64,000 nucleotides of DNA from Flavobacteriales bacterium UBA2104. GTDB lineage: Bacteria > Bacteroidota > Bacteroidia > Flavobacteriales_D > Crocinitomicaceae. Positions 60,598-64,000 of the stretch are shown piece by piece. The notes under the pieces were generated by a model. The model saw only the letters and a program-made list of their open reading frames with translations, did not search any database and was not told the DNA's origin. The position numbers and the translations under genes are program-made. The DNA lies in NCBI GenBank assembly GCA_002331485.1, contig DCYS01000027.1, forward strand, positions 67,021 to 131,020, written 5' to 3'. The number at the start of each line of letters is the position of its first letter. The first letter of the stretch is position 1.

Positions 60598-62181
60598 ATG
60601 AATCAAAAAACAAAACAAATGGCTGAAGTAATGTCTGGAGTTGATATAGAGAAGGTACTCGATCAACTTGGAATTAGAAACGAAATAAACAAAGGAGCTT
60701 CAACAGGACAGAATTGGTTAGACACGACAGGTGAAGAAATTGAGTCACACACACCAGTTGATGGTTCAGTAATTGGAAAAGTACGTCTTGCTTCGAAAGA
60801 AGATTACGATAAAGTTGTTATGAAAGCTCATGAAGGTTTTCTAGAATGGAGAAAATGGACTGCCCCTGCTCGAGGAGAAGTGGTTCGTCAACTTTCTAAC
60901 GCACTTCGTGAGTATAAAGAGCCTTTAGGTGCGATCGTTTCGTACGAAATGGGTAAATCATATCAAGAAGGTCTTGGTGAAGTTCAAGAGATGATCGATA
61001 TCTGTGATTTTGCAGTGGGTCTTTCACGTCAACTTCATGGTCTAACTATGCACTCTGAACGCCCAGGACACAGAATGTATGAACAATACCACCCACTTGG
61101 AGTAGTAGGCATTATATCTGCTTTCAACTTCCCTGTTGCGGTTTGGAGTTGGAATACAGCCCTTGCATGGGTTTGTGGTGATGCATGTGTATGGAAGCCT
61201 TCTGAGAAGACTCCTCTTACATCTATTGCTTGTCAAAATATTACCAATGAGGTGTTTAAAAAGAACAATGTGCCAGAAGGAGTATCTTCAATGGTAATTG
61301 GAGATGCTGAGATCGGGAAAGCATTGGCAGAAGATAAAAGAGTACCGTTGGTTTCTGCTACAGGTTCAACGAGAATGGGTCGATCAGTTGCTCAATCGGT
61401 TGCTGCACGACTAGGGAAATCATTATTAGAGCTTGGAGGAAACAATGCGATGATCATTACGCCAGATGCTGACTTGAGCGTTGTTGTTCCTGGCGCAGTG
61501 TTCGGAGCAGTTGGTACTGCTGGTCAACGCTGTACTTCTACACGTAGATTGATTATCCACGAATCTATTTACAACAAAGTGGTTGACACTATAACTGGAG
61601 CGTATAAACAAATCAAAATTGGTAATCCGTTAGATGAAAATAATCATGTAGGCCCATTGATTGATAAGGATGCGGTAAATAACTACCTGAATGCAATTGA
61701 AAAAGCAAAACAGGAAGGTGCCAACGTTTTGATTGAAGGAGGGGTGCTTGAAGGTGAAGGTTATGAATCAGGATGTTACGTTCGACCTACAGTAATCGAA
61801 GCGAAAAACGAATATGAGATCGTACAGGAGGAAACGTTCGCGCCGATCCTATACGTTATGAAGTACAGTGGTGATGTGTCTGAAGCGATCAAACTACAAA
61901 ATGGAGTTGATCAAGGTTTGTCTTCAGCAATAATGACAACCAACCTTAGAGAGGCTGAAAAATTCCTTTCTGCTGAAGGTTCTGACTGTGGTATTGCAAA
62001 CGTTAACATTGGTACTTCAGGAGCTGAAATTGGCGGAGCCTTTGGAGGTGAGAAAGACACTGGAGGTGGACGTGAGTCTGGATCAGATGCGTGGAAAGTA
62101 TACATGCGCCGTCAAACAAACACGATTAATTACACGACTGAATTACCGTTGGCTCAAGGGATCAAATTTGACCTTGACTAA
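60598..62181 (+). CDS. ALDH7-type aldehyde dehydrogenase
   Basis: The 527-residue protein is in the antiquitin/ALDH7 branch: GVVGIISAFNFPVAVWSWNTALAWVCGDACVWKPSEKTPLT (about 178-216), GSTRMGR (about 258), catalytic Glu in LELGGNNAM (about 279) and catalytic Cys in AGQRCTSTRRL (about 311). This branch oxidises alpha-aminoadipate semialdehyde (its cyclic form, piperideine-6-carboxylate) in lysine breakdown. The substrate assignment is from family membership, not proven here. The start may be the ATG at 60598, 60619 or 60631; a promoter-like element overlaps the first. Confidence 0.93.
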   Translation: MNQKTKQMAEVMSGVDIEKVLDQLGIRNEINKGASTGQNWLDTTGEEIESHTPVDGSVIGKVRLASKEDYDKVVMKAHEGFLEWRKWTAPARGEVVRQLSNALREYKEPLGAIVSYEMGKSYQEGLGEVQEMIDICDFAVGLSRQLHGLTMHSERPGHRMYEQYHPLGVVGIISAFNFPVAVWSWNTALAWVCGDACVWKPSEKTPLTSIACQNITNEVFKKNNVPEGVSSMVIGDAEIGKALAEDKRVPLVSATGSTRMGRSVAQSVAARLGKSLLELGGNNAMIITPDADLSVVVPGAVFGAVGTAGQRCTSTRRLIIHESIYNKVVDTITGAYKQIKIGNPLDENNHVGPLIDKDAVNNYLNAIEKAKQEGANVLIEGGVLEGEGYESGCYVRPTVIEAKNEYEIVQEETFAPILYVMKYSGDVSEAIKLQNGVDQGLSSAIMTTNLREAEKFLSAEGSDCGIANVNIGTSGAEIGGAFGGEKDTGGGRESGSDAWKVYMRRQTNTINYTTELPLAQGIKFDLD

Positions 62182-62206
62182 TTGATCAGTGATTTGATAT
62201 ATTATA

Positions 62207-62233
62207 AAGCTCGCCTTTAGGCGGGCTTTTTTT
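62207..62233 (+). terminator. Terminator of the dehydrogenase gene
   Basis: AAGCTCGCC (62207-62215) pairs with GGCGGGCTT (62220-62228) over a four-base loop, with one T-G pair, and a T run follows directly. Confidence 0.88.
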
Positions 62234-62544
62234 ATGGATTAAAAATGTTCTCTCTTGAAATATTTATTTTTCAACAAAATGAACCATGTTGTTCATAACC
62301 TGTAAAAATTCGTTAAAACGATTGTCAGGGTGTTCTAACTCTCGCATCACTTTCACTGTCAGGGATTCAATGAAATTGCCACTTCTAAACTTTATTTAGA
62401 ATGGTTTTAAATTAATTTTAAATATCCGAAAATTGTCATAAAACTGTCAGCACATATGGTTAATCTGTTATTTTTGCTTTCGATATATAGTGTGCTGAGG
62501 CATGCTCTGACACTGAATTACAAATAAAAATATCTAATAATCAG
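62234..62544. other. Leader region of the complex III operon
   Basis: No gene is seen. A -7 element TATTTTTG is at 62469-62476, which would give a leader of about 60 bases. The word TGTCA occurs four times in the same orientation (62323, 62357, 62434, 62445; twice as TGTCAGGG) and once inverted (62508-62512), perhaps binding sites for a regulator. Confidence 0.45.
62469..62476 (+). promoter_or_regulatory. -7 element of the complex III operon
   Basis: TATTTTTG is a full TAnnTTTG match, 68 bases before the ATG. No TTG is at the ideal -33 distance. Confidence 0.45.
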
Positions 62545-63864
62545 ATGTTTAACAAAGGAAATAAATGGTTGTTCGCGTTGTTTGCAACGCTCTTTTTAAT
62601 GACCTCTACTTCTTCATTCGCACAAGATGGTGAGGCGTTATTTAATGCGAAGTGTGCTACATGTCACCAGCCACATCAGGACATGACCGGTCCTAAGCTT
62701 TACGAAGTTCGAAAGAAATGGGAAGATGGAGGCGCGGCCGATGGTTCGATTTACCAGTGGGTAAAGAACTGGCAGGTTGCTGCGGCTAACGACCCGTACG
62801 CTAAAGAAGTTTCTGCATGGTCACCAACAGCAATGTCATTCTTTGCTGATCTTTCAAATGAGCAGATCGATGCAATATTTGATTACGTTGACGCACAGCC
62901 AATGCCAAGCGCTGGTGGAGACGGAGGGGCTGTAGCTGATGCTGGAGGGGCTCAAACATCTCAAGAGCAAGAAACTTCTCTAGGATGGATCTGGTACATT
63001 ATAGCAGGTATTTTTGTTGTGATCATACTTTCTGTTGGGGGAGTTAGAAGACAACTTCAGCATATTGATGAAGACGGTGAACCACAAGTAACTTATGGAG
63101 ACGAGATTAAACAATGGATTTTCAGAAATAGAAAATCTGTAGGTGTTGGAGTTTTAGTAATAGTGTTAGCATTGATAGTTGGATTGTTTTTACAACTTTA
63201 TCAAATCGGTGTAGTAACTGCTTACCAGCCCTCTCAGCCAATTCAGTTCCCTCACGATATTCACGCTGGGACAAATGGAATTGATTGTAAGTATTGTCAT
63301 AACTCTGTTGATAAGTCAAAATCGGCAGGTGTTCCAACTGTGAATGTTTGTATGAACTGCCATAAACAAATTAAAGGTGCTGGAGAGCAAGTTGAGCAGA
63401 TCGCTAAGATTTATGAAGCAGCTGGATTCAACCCGGAAGGACCTGGTGCATATACTGGGGAGACGGAAAACCTAGTTTGGAACAAAGTTCACAGTCTTCC
63501 AGATCACGTTTATTTCAATCACTCGCAGCACGTTGTAGTTGGAGGAATTGACTGTAAGCAGTGTCACGGAGATATGACAAAACAAAAAGAGTTACCAAGA
63601 GTGGTTCCTGTTGAGGAGTTGAACCAAATCGAAGGTAACGTTCAGTTGACAAAACCAACTCTTACAATGGGGTGGTGTATTGAGTGTCACGGTGAAAAAG
63701 AAATTGCAAACGGACCTGTTTCCGGAAAAGGAGGGGGTTACTATGAAGAAATTCACAAGCGTTTACTTGAGAATGATGAATCATTATACGAAGACTATCT
63801 TGAAGATGGTAAAGTAACAGTGAAAGAACTTGGTGGATGGGAATGTGCTAAGTGTCACTATTAA
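62545..63864 (+). CDS. actA: Alternative complex III multihaem cytochrome (ActA-like, with extra monohaem domain)
   Basis: The 439-residue protein has a signal peptide (about 1-27), an N-terminal cytochrome c domain with CATCHQ (about 36), a membrane helix (about 147-168), a second helix (about 197-218), and a C-terminal five-haem region with CKYCHN (about 249), CMNCHK (about 269), CKQCHG (about 337), CIECHG (about 379) and CAKCHY (about 435). The pentahaem part is the ActA subunit of alternative complex III, which oxidises quinol and passes electrons to cytochrome c or oxidase. Here a monohaem cytochrome precedes it in the same chain. The next gene begins like ActB. Confidence 0.92.
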   Translation: MFNKGNKWLFALFATLFLMTSTSSFAQDGEALFNAKCATCHQPHQDMTGPKLYEVRKKWEDGGAADGSIYQWVKNWQVAAANDPYAKEVSAWSPTAMSFFADLSNEQIDAIFDYVDAQPMPSAGGDGGAVADAGGAQTSQEQETSLGWIWYIIAGIFVVIILSVGGVRRQLQHIDEDGEPQVTYGDEIKQWIFRNRKSVGVGVLVIVLALIVGLFLQLYQIGVVTAYQPSQPIQFPHDIHAGTNGIDCKYCHNSVDKSKSAGVPTVNVCMNCHKQIKGAGEQVEQIAKIYEAAGFNPEGPGAYTGETENLVWNKVHSLPDHVYFNHSQHVVVGGIDCKQCHGDMTKQKELPRVVPVEELNQIEGNVQLTKPTLTMGWCIECHGEKEIANGPVSGKGGGYYEEIHKRLLENDESLYEDYLEDGKVTVKELGGWECAKCHY

Positions 63865-63895
63865 TCAATAAGGACTAGTTGATAGCAAATAAGAT

Positions 63896-64000
63896 ATGGC
63901 AATGAACAGAAAATATTGGAAAGGTCTTGACGAATTAAACGAAACACCTGCTTTCGTTGAACAAAGAGACCAAGAGTTCACTAAAGATGTAACGGTGGAT
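63896..64000 (+). CDS. actB: ActB-like subunit of alternative complex III, 5' part only
   Basis: The ATG at 63896 opens a frame reading MAMNRKYWKGLDELNETPAF and on to the window edge. This is the typical N-terminus of the molybdopterin-oxidoreductase-like ActB subunit in Bacteroidota (YWKGL-EL--TP-F-E). It begins 31 bases after the cytochrome gene. The rest is outside the window. Confidence 0.88.
   Translation, partial: MAMNRKYWKGLDELNETPAFVEQRDQEFTKDVTVD

Noticed and set aside
1..64000. CRISPR array or insertion sequence
   Set aside because: No regularly spaced short repeats and no transposase gene or terminal inverted repeats were seen.

Overview
The window is about 35% GC chromosomal DNA from a member of the Bacteroidota, most likely order Flavobacteriales (a Crocinitomicaceae/Cryomorphaceae-like marine lineage is my best guess, not proven). 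Evidence: Bacteroidota-type -7 promoter elements (TAnnTTTG) before several genes, type IX secretion C-terminal sorting domains, a split methionine synthase, a bacterial group-II type GGGP synthase, a bifunctional phosphoglucose/phosphomannose isomerase, and the start of an alternative complex III operon.

Left end (1-5787): the 3' half of a tRNA-Cys gene is the target of an integrated element of 5,696 bp. A 33-bp exact copy of the tRNA 3' end and the start of its terminator (39-71) recurs at 5735-5767. Inside the element are a tyrosine integrase, an excisionase-like HTH protein, a probable rolling-circle/filamentous-phage-like replication initiator, two unknown proteins and two exported cargo proteins. 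Two pairs of adjacent 12-bp repeats plus GTTTGGTTTT repeats lie just inside the two ends and look like recombinase arm sites. No coat, Zot or relaxase gene is visible.

5.8-25.8 kb: a CotH-kinase/lamin-tail protein fused in frame to a second signal peptide and an outer-membrane barrel; an ECF sigma factor with a membrane anti-sigma-like partner ending in PKD and gliding-motility C-terminal domains; a TlpA-like thioredoxin; an M23 peptidase; a LytTR response regulator; rpiB and rnr; ferritin followed by a 1,300-residue propeller/adenylate cyclase/HD protein; a universal stress protein; a GH3 enzyme; an EamA transporter; and a Lys/Glu-rich coiled-coil protein.

25.9-45.9 kb: holB, small membrane and outer-membrane proteins, a run of serine hydrolase-lipB-sugar isomerase, a large secreted trypsin-like protease with tandem repeats and a T9SS signal, an OmpR-type regulator followed by dCMP deaminase and an S41 protease, a membrane protein, a haem/copper monooxygenase-like secreted protein, a GNAT acetyltransferase and an AddB-like nuclease.

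45.9-64 kb: a SAM riboswitch with a downstream terminator-like hairpin before the two-gene methionine synthase; a Rieske-OsmC-SDR-membrane protein run; the fatty-acid/phospholipid cluster yceD-rpmF-plsX-fabH-accB-accC; an overlapping trio of phosphopantetheinyl transferase, GGGP synthase and an unknown membrane protein; an ALDH7-type dehydrogenase; and the first gene and a half of the alternative complex III respiratory operon, which runs off the right edge.
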